DNA of 64,000 nt from an uncultured Opitutaceae bacterium (lineage in GTDB: Bacteria > Verrucomicrobiota > Verrucomicrobiia > Opitutales > Opitutaceae). Positions within the stretch are counted from its first letter, which is position 1. Each line of letters begins with the position of its first letter. The notes beneath the pieces are model-generated. The model made no database searches and was not told the DNA's origin. It worked only from the letters and a program-made list of their open reading frames with translations. Of the stretch, positions 9,134-17,428 are shown in pieces. The stretch is taken from contig CALFXL010000038.1 of assembly GCA_937958045.1 (NCBI GenBank), forward strand, positions 32,909 to 96,908. The letters run 5' to 3'. A program made the position numbers and the translations under genes.

Positions 9134-9552
9134 TCCGAGGCCGGGAGGTCGCCCACCCAGGCGGCGAGTTCGGGCGGCAGCTCGGTGCGTTCGCGGGTAT
9201 CGCTATGGATGCAGACGTGACAAGTGCGGACGTGTGCGACGACTTTTTGCGGCGTCGGATGCCGGCGCGTCATCTCGAAATCGATCGCATAGGTTTCGGG
9301 CGTCAGGCGCGAAGGCGTGACGGAGACTTCGATGCGATCGCCACAAAAAAGTGGACGCAGATATTCGGCGGAGCTTTTCGAAACCGGAACGACGACGGTA
9401 TTTTGAGAGAAGAAAGCGCGGACGTTGATGCCTGCGGCAGCGAGCGCTTCCTCGTACGCCTCGTGGCAAATCGCGAGGTAGTTGGGAAAGAAAACGACCC
9501 CGGCGGCATCGGTGTCGGGGAAGTGAATCGTGCGTTGGTAAACGAAAGCCAT
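9127..9552 (-). CDS. Hotdog-fold acyl-CoA thioesterase, probable DHNA-CoA hydrolase
   Basis: A 141-residue 4-hydroxybenzoyl-CoA-thioesterase-type hotdog protein. The active-site stretch HFPDTDAAGVVFFPNYL, followed by CHEAYEEAL, is the form known from cyanobacterial and plant 1,4-dihydroxy-2-naphthoyl-CoA hydrolases, with Asp and the acidic residue two turns later as catalytic candidates. Together with menC and menE on the opposite strand this points to release of DHNA before prenylation in menaquinone or phylloquinone-type synthesis. A general YbgC-like thioesterase is the alternative. Confidence 0.8.
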   Translation of the reverse strand: MAFVYQRTIHFPDTDAAGVVFFPNYLAICHEAYEEALAAAGINVRAFFSQNTVVVPVSKSSAEYLRPLFCGDRIEVSVTPSRLTPETYAIDFEMTRRHPTPQKVVAHVRTCHVCIHSDTRERTELPPELAAWVGDLPASDH

Positions 9553-9614
9553 CGTGCGAAAGAAAGCAGGAAGCGCGCTAGATGGAAAGACTGCAGCGAG
9601 CGGGCTGGGGAGGC

Positions 9615-11189
9615 CTAGTTTGCGTCTGCGGTTGCGAGTGACGAGGCAGGTTCAGACTCCGCGATCGCGCGCAGCGGCAAGCTGACGGTGCAATGCGTGC
9701 CCATTTCGAGCATACTTTCGATCGTGAACGAGCCCTGCATGAGTCCGATGAGGCGGCGGCTCAACAGCAGGCCGAGACCGGCGCCGGCGTAGGCGCGCAA
9801 TGCCCCGGTTTCTTGGAAAGCGTTTTGGAGCGCGGTGAGTTTTCGCGAGGGAATGCCGATGCCGGTGTCTTCGATGTCGAAGACGAGTTGTCCGTTCTCG
9901 CCGGTGTCGTCGGGCAGCCAGCGTGCCGCGAGGCGAATGTGTCCGCGATCGGTGAACTTGATGGCGTTGTCGAGGAGTTGGTGGAGAATCTGGCGAACGC
10001 GCGGCGCATCGCCTTCGACGCTCAAGTTGTGCGGGCAGTTTTGTTCGACCCGGAGTTCGAGCTTCTTCCTGACGATGGTGGGACTCGCGTGTTCGACGAG
10101 CTCGTGAATGAGGCGCGCGGGCGACCAAGGTTGGCGATCGAGGATGAGCCGTTTTTCGTCGATACGACGGAGATCGCCGAGGGCGTTAAGCATCAGGAGC
10201 AGACGTTCGCCCGCGGTGGAGATTGTGGAAAGATAACGACGCTGCTCGGGCGTGAGTTTGGTTTCGGAAAGGAGATTGGAGAAACCGAAGATCGCCGTGA
10301 GAGGAGTGCGAAATTCGTTATCCATCGCCGCGAAGAGTTCGTTCTTGGCGTGGTTGGCGCGATGCACGGACTCGATCGCTTGCTGCAGCGCGCGCTCGGT
10401 GTCGCGGCGTTGCCAGGTTTCGGCACGCAGGAGGATGAGCGCGGTTTCGCGGGAAAGAAAAACCGCCACAAGGATCAGCATCGCGGCGAGGGCGAGTGCG
10501 CGTGCGGAGACGACGCCGGCGATCCAATTCTCCGCGGGATAGTCGATGCCGACGCCGGCTTCGATCCGGCCTTGATCATCGTAGATAGGCGTGAGCGAAG
10601 AAACCCAAGTGCCCCAGCGGTCGGATTCCAGCGTGGCGTCGAACGCCGTTTCGCCGCGCAGCGCGGCGAAGAAATGCTCGGTGGTTTCCTCGTAAATCTC
10701 GCCGATCGGCGTGCGCGCTTCGCGATAGCCGTCGAACAAGCCGTCGCGGTTGTAGTCGGTTTCCGAATCCACGATGAAAACAACGCGGCGGTCATCGTGG
10801 CGGCGAAACGTGTAGATGTCGGAAATGAACGGATTAACGCGCAGCCAGTTTTTCTGCGCTTCGATGATGCGGAGATAAACCGGATCATCGGGTGGTGTGT
10901 CGGGACCGATTTGCGCATGACCGAGTTTTTGCAGCTCGAGCGCGTACGTGGTGCCGAGATTGGTATAGGCCAGTTGCAGCGAGCGCGAGCGCATCCAGCC
11001 CGCGCCTTCGGCTGCGGCGAAACCCACGATGATAAAAGCGCCGGCGATAAACCACGTGGTCTGCCCCAGACGGCAACCGGAGCGACGCCGACGCACGAGC
11101 GTCTGACACAAGGCCGCCGCGGCCACCGTGAGGGCGGCGAAAAGTACGCCGTCGAGGCGATAGGAGAGGAGCGTGTGCAGAAACGTCAT
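9615..11189 (-). CDS. Membrane sensor histidine kinase with Asn at the phospho-acceptor position
   Basis: The 524-residue protein has membrane segments at about 12-32, 44-66 and 226-246 and an extracytoplasmic sensor region between the last two. A HisKA-like helix pair and a complete HATPase domain follow: N-box LLDNAIKFTD, G1 DTGIGIP and G2 GAGLGLLLSRRLIGLM. The H-box reads AAMDNEFRTPLTAI, so the His that is normally phosphorylated is Asn291 (codon at 10317-10319). No response regulator is adjacent and there is no receiver domain. It may bind ATP and signal by other means or modulate a partner kinase. Confidence 0.85.
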   Translation of the reverse strand: MTFLHTLLSYRLDGVLFAALTVAAAALCQTLVRRRRSGCRLGQTTWFIAGAFIIVGFAAAEGAGWMRSRSLQLAYTNLGTTYALELQKLGHAQIGPDTPPDDPVYLRIIEAQKNWLRVNPFISDIYTFRRHDDRRVVFIVDSETDYNRDGLFDGYREARTPIGEIYEETTEHFFAALRGETAFDATLESDRWGTWVSSLTPIYDDQGRIEAGVGIDYPAENWIAGVVSARALALAAMLILVAVFLSRETALILLRAETWQRRDTERALQQAIESVHRANHAKNELFAAMDNEFRTPLTAIFGFSNLLSETKLTPEQRRYLSTISTAGERLLLMLNALGDLRRIDEKRLILDRQPWSPARLIHELVEHASPTIVRKKLELRVEQNCPHNLSVEGDAPRVRQILHQLLDNAIKFTDRGHIRLAARWLPDDTGENGQLVFDIEDTGIGIPSRKLTALQNAFQETGALRAYAGAGLGLLLSRRLIGLMQGSFTIESMLEMGTHCTVSLPLRAIAESEPASSLATADAN

Positions 11190-11267
11190 TGGCCCGCGGG
11201 CGTGCCCGCAACTATCCTCACAAAAGTGCGGACAGTTGCCCGGTGTATCGACTCGTCGGACGAACGA

Positions 11268-11816
11268 CTAAAGCGCCAAGGTGGCCAGACGTTGCGTGAA
11301 AACGTCTTCGGTTAGCACGGGTTGCGACGGTTGCGCATCGAAAGTGACCGGAAGCTCGATCCACGATTTGCAACCGCCCATCTCGGATGTGCGGGCGAGG
11401 GTGATCGGAGTGAGCAGGGCATAGACGCGAACAACCAGCGCGTGTATGCCCGCGGGACGGCTCCACTCGAAACGTTCGCGCACGGTCGCTTCGGTCCAGT
11501 GATGATGCGGATCGAGGCGGGCAACATCGCCCCAGCGGTCAAGAAAGACGGATTTCGCGACGTCCGCGAAGTAGCGTAGGGAGATTGTGGATACGTCGTT
11601 GCTTGCGTCCGTGAACCAGCGGGCTGCGGCGGGTTTGGTTTTCTCCTGCTGCGCGTGAAACTGCGTCGGGAAAAGCCAGAAGCGCGAGGCGTTTATTTGA
11701 AAACCGCCGCGTCCCTCAGCGATGCCGCCCTTGCGCAGAATGAGGATCTGTTCGCCGGCGCCGAGTGCGTTGACGATGATCTGCCATTCTTTGAACGCGG
11801 GAGCGGATGCCGTCAT
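11268..11816 (-). CDS. DUF1802-family protein
   Basis: A 182-residue protein with the DUF1802 start: FKEWQIIVNALGAGEQILILRKGGI, then EGRGGFQI and FWLFPTQFHAQQ. Members are found in cyanobacteria, archaea and some other bacteria and have no established function. The ATG overlaps the stop of the upstream lipoprotein gene by 4 nt (ATGA), so the two form a small operon. No catalytic residues can be named. Confidence 0.75.
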   Translation of the reverse strand: MTASAPAFKEWQIIVNALGAGEQILILRKGGIAEGRGGFQINASRFWLFPTQFHAQQEKTKPAAARWFTDASNDVSTISLRYFADVAKSVFLDRWGDVARLDPHHHWTEATVRERFEWSRPAGIHALVVRVYALLTPITLARTSEMGGCKSWIELPVTFDAQPSQPVLTEDVFTQRLATLAL

Positions 11817-12334
11817 GATTTCGGTGCGTTTTCGGGAAGCGTCGTTTTCCCCAGCTCGGCGATGCGCCGGTTGTTTTTGGCGATGCGCGCGTCGGTCTGG
11901 TTCATGCGGTTGCGGGTGTTTTCGAGAAGCTTGGTGGTGTATTCGCGCAGCGCGTCGTCTTCGGTTTCTTCCAAGGTCTTCGTGAATCGGGGAAGATTTT
12001 GCGTGTCGTTCAGCAGCTGGTTGCGGAGGTAGCGATTATGTTCGCGATAGCCAAAGGCGAGCACGTCGCGCAGCGGGAGCCCGTTGATCTGTTTACACAA
12101 CGGATCGTAGGGATCGAGCGCGGTCATCGGACGCAGGCGCGGCGTATAGTCCTGCAGGAAACGAATGACGGTGACGATTTCTTCCTGATCGGCTTCGGAG
12201 AAGTCGTCGCGAGTGTGCTCCCACCACTGGCTCAGATGGTGAGGGGTGGAGGCTTTGACTTTTCGATCGAACGGATCTTTCGGAGCGCAGCCTGTGAGCA
12301 GCGCGAGCAATGCGAGAACGAGGATGTATTTCAT
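11813..12334 (-). CDS. Lipoprotein of unknown function with helical C-terminus
   Basis: A 173-residue protein with a clear lipoprotein signal: MKYILVLALLALLTGC, with lipobox LLTGC and Cys16. The mature part begins APKDPFDRK and is mostly charged and helical, with a probable coiled coil between about residues 115 and 165 (rich in E, R, N). It is translationally coupled to the DUF1802 gene downstream. Not recognised as a named family; likely anchored to a membrane facing the periplasm. Confidence 0.75.
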   Translation of the reverse strand: MKYILVLALLALLTGCAPKDPFDRKVKASTPHHLSQWWEHTRDDFSEADQEEIVTVIRFLQDYTPRLRPMTALDPYDPLCKQINGLPLRDVLAFGYREHNRYLRNQLLNDTQNLPRFTKTLEETEDDALREYTTKLLENTRNRMNQTDARIAKNNRRIAELGKTTLPENAPKS

Positions 12335-12394
12335 GGGGTACCGCCGGACTAGCAGCGGATTCCATGAGTGCGCCGGGAAGGCGCGAGCCGAAAA

Positions 12395-13807
12395 TCACTG
12401 CGCTTGTTTAGCGACTTTGAACTCAGCGGGTTTTTGGCCCGGAGGAAGCGCGAGCAAATCGTAATCCTGATAACCGGTGATCTCGACATCGACAAACGAG
12501 CCGACGGGCAGCTCGCGCGGCACATACACGCGGCCGTCGATATCGGGGGCATCCGCTTCGCCGCGGGCGACGCCGGGTTCTTCGACGAGCACGCGAATCG
12601 TGCGGCCGACGTAGCGTTTGCTGACTTCGCGAGCGATGTCTCGCTGGAGCGCCATGGTGCGGTGCCAGCGGGCCTCTTTGACTTTTTCCGAAAGCTGATC
12701 GGTGCGTTTGGCGGCTTTGGTGCCTTCTTCCTGCGAATAACGGAAGACGCCGAGACGCTCGAACTGCACCTCGCGCATGAACTCGCAAAGCTCATCGACG
12801 TCGGCGTCGGTTTCGCCGGGGAAGCCAACGATGAACGTCGTGCGCAACGCGATGCCGGGGATGCCGGCGCGAATGCGTTTCACGAGATCGCGGATGTAGG
12901 CGGAAGACGTTTCGCGCTGCATCTCGGTGAGCATGTGATCGCTGATGTGTTGCAGCGGCATGTCCACGTAGCGGGCGACCTTCGGGCACTCGGCGATGGT
13001 CTTGATGAGCTCGTCGCTCCAATGCGCGGGATGCGTGTAGAGCAGGCGTATCCAAAAATCTCCTTCAATCGCGTTGAGCTCGCGCAAGAGCGTGGTGAGC
13101 GCGGTGCCGCGCGAGGAGTCGACCGGCGTGCGCGGATTGGGACGTTGTTCCCACGTGTCCATGCCGAAGTAAGTCGTGTCCTGGGAGATGAGATTGATCT
13201 CTTTGACGCCCTCTTTGACGAGCTGACGCGCTTCGGCGACGACGCTCTCGACGCTGCGCGAACGGTGACGTCCGCGGATCTGAGGAATGATACAGAACGC
13301 GCACGGGTGGTTACAGCCCTCGGCGATCTTGATGTAGGCAAAATGTTTCGGCGTGAGGCGGAAACGCGGCGTGTCGTAATCGGGGATGTAGGTGGAGCGA
13401 CCTGTGACGAAGTTTTCGGGGAGGTCCTTTTTGCCGCGTTCTTTTTCGTAGATGCCCTCGATGATGGGCGCGACCTTGGTCACTTGATCGAGACCGATGA
13501 ACGCATCGACCTCGGGAAGCGCATCAGGGAGTTCCTTGGAGAAACGCTGCGACATGCAGCCGGCGACGATGAGCTTTTGCTCTTTGCGGCGTTTGCGCAT
13601 GCCGCGGTTTTCGTGCTGCTCGAGGATGGTGTTGATCGATTCTTCCTTGGACGCGTTGAGGAAGGAGCAGGTGTTGACGATCACGACGTCGGCTTTTTCC
13701 GCATCGGGTATGACCTGCATGCCGGCTTGGTGAAGGTGGCCGACCATGATCTCGCTATCGACGAGGTTCTTGGCGCAACCGAGGGAGATGAGACTGACTT
13801 TGATCAT
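12395..13807 (-). CDS. rimO: Ribosomal protein S12 methylthiotransferase
   Basis: The 470-residue radical-SAM enzyme has the MTTase N-terminal domain (SLGCAKNLVDSEIM with Cys, further Cys in VNTCSFLN and VAGCMSQR), then the radical SAM cluster motif CNHPCAFCIIPQIRG, and a C-terminal TRAM domain beginning near IRVLVEEPGV. CAKNLVDSE is typical of RimO rather than MiaB. It methylthiolates Asp88 of ribosomal protein S12. ATG at 13807 gives the expected MIKVSLISLGCAKN start. Confidence 0.95.
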   Translation of the reverse strand: MIKVSLISLGCAKNLVDSEIMVGHLHQAGMQVIPDAEKADVVIVNTCSFLNASKEESINTILEQHENRGMRKRRKEQKLIVAGCMSQRFSKELPDALPEVDAFIGLDQVTKVAPIIEGIYEKERGKKDLPENFVTGRSTYIPDYDTPRFRLTPKHFAYIKIAEGCNHPCAFCIIPQIRGRHRSRSVESVVAEARQLVKEGVKEINLISQDTTYFGMDTWEQRPNPRTPVDSSRGTALTTLLRELNAIEGDFWIRLLYTHPAHWSDELIKTIAECPKVARYVDMPLQHISDHMLTEMQRETSSAYIRDLVKRIRAGIPGIALRTTFIVGFPGETDADVDELCEFMREVQFERLGVFRYSQEEGTKAAKRTDQLSEKVKEARWHRTMALQRDIAREVSKRYVGRTIRVLVEEPGVARGEADAPDIDGRVYVPRELPVGSFVDVEITGYQDYDLLALPPGQKPAEFKVAKQAQ

Positions 13808-13865
13808 GGCGTGCGGGCGACGGGAGGGAAAAGGAACAACGGTCGCGAAGACGAGGGACTGAAAC

Positions 13866-13892
13866 GAAAAACCGCGGCCGAGAGCCGCGGTT
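13866..13892 (-). terminator. Intrinsic terminator of the small basic protein gene
   Basis: Perfect 9-bp stem AACCGCGGC/GCCGCGGTT with a 5-nt loop, followed on the minus strand by a T-run. It lies between the 35-residue gene (stop at 13919) and rimO, so the small gene is a separate transcript from rimO. Confidence 0.75.
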
Positions 13893-13918
13893 AAAAGAGT
13901 CGAGAATGTGCTGCGGGC

Positions 13919-14026
13919 TTATTTCTTGGCCGACTTCTTGGCGGATGCCTTGGCGGCGGCTTTCTTACGTTTGAGATAAGCGATGCGGCGCTTCTTCTTG
14001 ATGATCTTGTTGTATTGTTTGCCCAT
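13919..14026 (-). CDS. 35-residue highly basic protein, possible ribosome-associated
   Basis: A short gene starting with ATG at 14026 and ending in TAA. It encodes MGKQYNKIIKKKRRIAYLKR followed by an alanine/lysine tail; about 17 of 35 residues are Lys or Arg. It has its own strong terminator just downstream. The start with a Tyr-Asn patch and the long basic helix resemble tiny ribosomal proteins (such as bTHX or AURKAIP1/COX24-type) but I cannot assign it to a family. Codon use is like its neighbours. Confidence 0.7.
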   Translation of the reverse strand: MGKQYNKIIKKKRRIAYLKRKKAAAKASAKKSAKK

Positions 14027-14242
14027 GGGAAAGGTGTTGAGAGGCGAGAGAGTGCGAGAATCGCCGTAGCGGAGTCAAGAGCGTGTCGTGTGGGGGCGCC
14101 TACGGCCAGCCTGCGTGCGGATGTAAGGGAGTCCCCGAACGTGAAGAGGAATGTCGGGACTAATGAAATTTGCAGGAGGAATTTGGGAAGCAGCCCATCA
14201 GGTCCGGCTTGTCCTCGCAGCGATTGGTTCCCCGTCATCCCC

Positions 14243-17200
14243 ATGAATACATCCTTCTCGGATTCTTGTTTGCTTCCGCACAAGCCGCGACCACGCGCCT
14301 TGTTCGCGTTTACCTGGGCTATATTGAGCGCAGTCGTGTTCGCGTTGCTGCCGGCATCGCGAGCAGCGCAGACGATCAGCGTCACAAAAACCTGCATGGA
14401 GGGTCAGCCCGCGTCGGTGAGTGGCACGAGCACGTTCACGATCTCCACGCCACAAGTCATCGAGTGGTCGGCTTCGTACACGTTCGGATCGCCGTGCAAT
14501 GGAAACGACTTCTACCTGCACACCGATCCGGGCAATCTCACGGCGATCCCGCTCACGACCAGCGGCGGGTTGGGCGGCACGCATTTCCTCAATCCCGGCA
14601 CCTACCATATCAGTATCAACTATTTTGGTATGGGCGGCGGAACGTACAGCGTGACGTTCAACCGCACCGCGACGATCGGGCTTTCCACGTCGACGCATGA
14701 TTTCGGGCAGGAGCTCGAAAACGATTCCTCGTCCAACAAGAGCATCACGGTCACGAAGACCGGCGATCTCGACGTGAACAACATCACCGCGGCTCTGGAG
14801 GGCGCGGACGCGGCGTATTTCAGCCTAAGTTCATTGCCATCGCCGAGCGATGATGCGCCGACGTCGTTTAACGTGAGGTTTAACGCCGGCACGATCAGCG
14901 GGTCGGCGCCCCAAGTTCTTCGCAGCGCGGTTGTTCGCGTCAAAGGCATCAGCGATCCCGTGGGTACCCCGGTTCCGGATGTGCTCCTTACCGTGAAAGG
15001 TACGACGGTGAAACGCGTGCCGGACATCGATTATCAAGGCACGACGCCGTCGACGATCCGCGCGAATCATGTCGCGGGTGAGACCGCGAACTTTACCGCG
15101 CGTATCAAGAATCTGGGTACAGAAGCGCTCACGTTTACCGCACCGATCCAACTGGTGAACGATAGTGCGGGAAATGCCTTTGCGCTTTCGGGCGTGCCGT
15201 CGATATCGCCGTTGGCGCCAAACGCCACGCGCGACATCGCCATCACCTTCACACCGCCGCCGACCGCGAATCAGGATCAAGTGTTTGCCGGACATCTCGT
15301 GGTGAGCTCCAACGATCCCGACGAACCGGTGTTGTTGTGCAATTTCACCGCGACGGCACATGAGCCGAGACCGAAAATCCGCATCGAACCGCAGAACCTG
15401 CTTCTCGACTACCGCGAGGTCGAAATCGGTTTCTCGTACGATCTCGGTGTGATCGTCCACAACGACGGTGACGCTCCGTTGGTCTTCAACATCACCGAAG
15501 TAGATCCCGCCGATCCCGATCGTCCGCAATGGTCGAATCTCGAAACGCAGACCGGCGTCACCGTGGCGCCCGGAGGAAACAGCGTGCACAAAATGACGTT
15601 CACGCCGACGATCGTGGGCGGGCCGTATTCGATTTCGTTGAGCGTGGTGGGCACGAATCACTCGACCTTGCCGCCGCCGGCGACGGTGATGCTGACGGGC
15701 AAATGCCTTCCCCCGATTCCGATCAACAGCGTGCTCGTGCTCGATCGCAGCGGCAGCATGGCCGACTCCGCGGGGCCGGTTTCCAAGATCGCCGCACTCG
15801 GCAACGCCGCGAGTATCTGGACGTCGCTGTTGCGTTTGGAGACGTCCGGAAATCCCGGACTCGGCGATGCGCTCGGTCTCGTGAAATACAATCACACGAA
15901 CCAAGAGTATAAGCCGCTCCAACTCCTCACGGCCGCGTATCGCGATGATATTTTGAACAATCTCGACTCCGCCGCGCTGGGCGATCTGGCGCGGTTGAAA
16001 CCGGATAATGACACCGGCATCGGCGGCGCGATGCAGCGGGGCGCCGACATGTTGCGAAACAATCCGTTGGAAGCTCCGGGCACGCCTGAACGCAAACACG
16101 TGCTCGTGGTGATGACCGACGGAATGGAGAATCGCACACCTTCGATTAGCGACGTGCTCCCTGGTATCACCGCCGCGGATACACGCTTGAAAATCTATTC
16201 GCTGGGCTTGGGCGATAATCTCGAGTTGGCGAAGCTGCAGTCGATCACGAACCAATCGTCCGAGCACGGTTTCCATCAAGTGACCGGCGATCTCTCGGGC
16301 GCGCAGCGTTTCGATCTGAACACGTTTTATTTCAAAATCTTCGTGGACAGCATCGACTGGCAGCTGGTCGTCGATCCCACCTTCGCCGTGGATCTCAGCT
16401 CCACGGCGGCCCAGCTCGTGGATACGGCGGATGTATGCAGTTCGGATCTTTCCGCGATTTTCCTGATCATGGATGAACCGGGACTGCGTCCGTACTACGA
16501 CCTGCATCTGATCGATCCCAACAACAACGTGATCGTCGTCGGCACGACGGTCGGCGGCGTGCCGGTGCAAGTGAGCGAGCGCGACAATTACCGCATCATC
16601 AAAGTGGTCTTCCCGGACCTCGCATTTGCGTCGAGCTATGTGGGCGAATGGAAACTCATGCTGGTGCCGAACGGAAAATGGAAACCGCGCACACCGGGCG
16701 CCGCCACGCACAACGTTCCGCCCGCGGGAGGAAACGATCCGCTCTTCAACGGCTACAACGGACTCGTGCCGATCGGCTTCGGCGCGGCCGTGGCGTCGAA
16801 TTATCGTTTGAAGGCCAATGCCATCGCTTCGCCCAACTACGAACCTGGCGCGACCATCACGCTCACCGCGGAGTTGTCTGATCGCGGCTGGCCGTCGGTG
16901 ACCGGCACGGTGACCGTTGATGCGACGAAACCCGATGGCTCAACCGTGAGCGGCATTGTACTCTACGATGACGGCACGCATGGCGATGTGGCCGCTGGCG
17001 ATGGCACGTGGACGGGGAAGTTCGCGCAGACGACGCAGCAAGGAAGCTACAGATTCTTCTTCAACGCCATCGGTAGAAACGATCGCGGGGAACTCGCGCC
17101 TCGTCAGGCGACGCGCTACGTTTCGTTGACGCCGCCGCCGCGCGATCCGCCCGGACGCGGCGACGGTGACGGCCGTGGCGATGGTTGCCTGCCGTGCCCG

Positions 17201-17278
17201 CTGCTGCGCTGGCTGTGGCTCATCGTGGTCGCGCTGCTGGTGTTGATCGTGATCCTGCTGCTTCGCCGTCGGCCATAG
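14243..17278 (+). CDS. Large exported protein with abnormal-spindle-like Ig domains, vWA domain and C-terminal membrane anchor
   Basis: The 1011-residue protein starts at ATG 14243 with a long basic n-region and a signal segment ending ASRAAQ. Beta-rich choice-of-anchor-D-type Ig repeats follow (residues about 145-260, 260-375 and 375-490; e.g. HDFGQELENDSSSNKSITV and EVEIGFSYDLGVIVHNDG). A von Willebrand A domain spans about 493-690 with a MIDAS site: DRSGS with Asp501, the Thr in DNDTGIGG and Asp in MTDGMEN. After another beta region comes a Gly/Asp/Arg linker, a CLPCP motif, one membrane helix and a terminal RRRP. Probably a surface adhesion or scaffolding protein. Confidence 0.85.
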   Translation: MNTSFSDSCLLPHKPRPRALFAFTWAILSAVVFALLPASRAAQTISVTKTCMEGQPASVSGTSTFTISTPQVIEWSASYTFGSPCNGNDFYLHTDPGNLTAIPLTTSGGLGGTHFLNPGTYHISINYFGMGGGTYSVTFNRTATIGLSTSTHDFGQELENDSSSNKSITVTKTGDLDVNNITAALEGADAAYFSLSSLPSPSDDAPTSFNVRFNAGTISGSAPQVLRSAVVRVKGISDPVGTPVPDVLLTVKGTTVKRVPDIDYQGTTPSTIRANHVAGETANFTARIKNLGTEALTFTAPIQLVNDSAGNAFALSGVPSISPLAPNATRDIAITFTPPPTANQDQVFAGHLVVSSNDPDEPVLLCNFTATAHEPRPKIRIEPQNLLLDYREVEIGFSYDLGVIVHNDGDAPLVFNITEVDPADPDRPQWSNLETQTGVTVAPGGNSVHKMTFTPTIVGGPYSISLSVVGTNHSTLPPPATVMLTGKCLPPIPINSVLVLDRSGSMADSAGPVSKIAALGNAASIWTSLLRLETSGNPGLGDALGLVKYNHTNQEYKPLQLLTAAYRDDILNNLDSAALGDLARLKPDNDTGIGGAMQRGADMLRNNPLEAPGTPERKHVLVVMTDGMENRTPSISDVLPGITAADTRLKIYSLGLGDNLELAKLQSITNQSSEHGFHQVTGDLSGAQRFDLNTFYFKIFVDSIDWQLVVDPTFAVDLSSTAAQLVDTADVCSSDLSAIFLIMDEPGLRPYYDLHLIDPNNNVIVVGTTVGGVPVQVSERDNYRIIKVVFPDLAFASSYVGEWKLMLVPNGKWKPRTPGAATHNVPPAGGNDPLFNGYNGLVPIGFGAAVASNYRLKANAIASPNYEPGATITLTAELSDRGWPSVTGTVTVDATKPDGSTVSGIVLYDDGTHGDVAAGDGTWTGKFAQTTQQGSYRFFFNAIGRNDRGELAPRQATRYVSLTPPPRDPPGRGDGDGRGDGCLPCPLLRWLWLIVVALLVLIVILLLRRRP

Positions 17279-17303
17279 GCCGTCGTGATTAATTGAGGAA
17301 AGC

Positions 17304-17374
17304 CGTCCAATTCCGGACGATTTTTCTCTCTGAGAAGGAGCCCTCATTCGCCCGCGTGCGGATGAGGGCTTTGC
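17304..17374 (+). terminator. Tandem intrinsic terminators after the vWA protein gene
   Basis: Two hairpins follow the stop. The first has stem CGTCC/GGACG at about 17304-17320 with a T-rich tail. The second has stem AGCCCTCAT/ATGAGGGCT (inner part extends with CGC/GCG) at 17339-17370, ending in a weaker T tail. Confidence 0.6.
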
Positions 17375-17428
17375 GTTGAGCGTTTGCGCGCTGGATTTGT
17401 GACCGCGGATTCTGGCACAATGCGGCGA

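Noticed and set aside
9693..11315. 540-codon open frame on the plus strand opposite the sensor kinase
   Set aside because: It is a mirror of the high-GC kinase gene, with low-complexity R/E/G/A content and no motif; the minus-strand frame shows clear kinase domains.
12368..13894. 508-codon plus-strand open frame opposite rimO
   Set aside because: Antisense shadow of RimO; composition is D/E/R/A-rich with no domain.
14831..16711. 626-codon minus-strand open frame opposite the vWA protein
   Set aside because: R/H-rich antisense frame without recognisable structure; the plus-strand gene is well supported.
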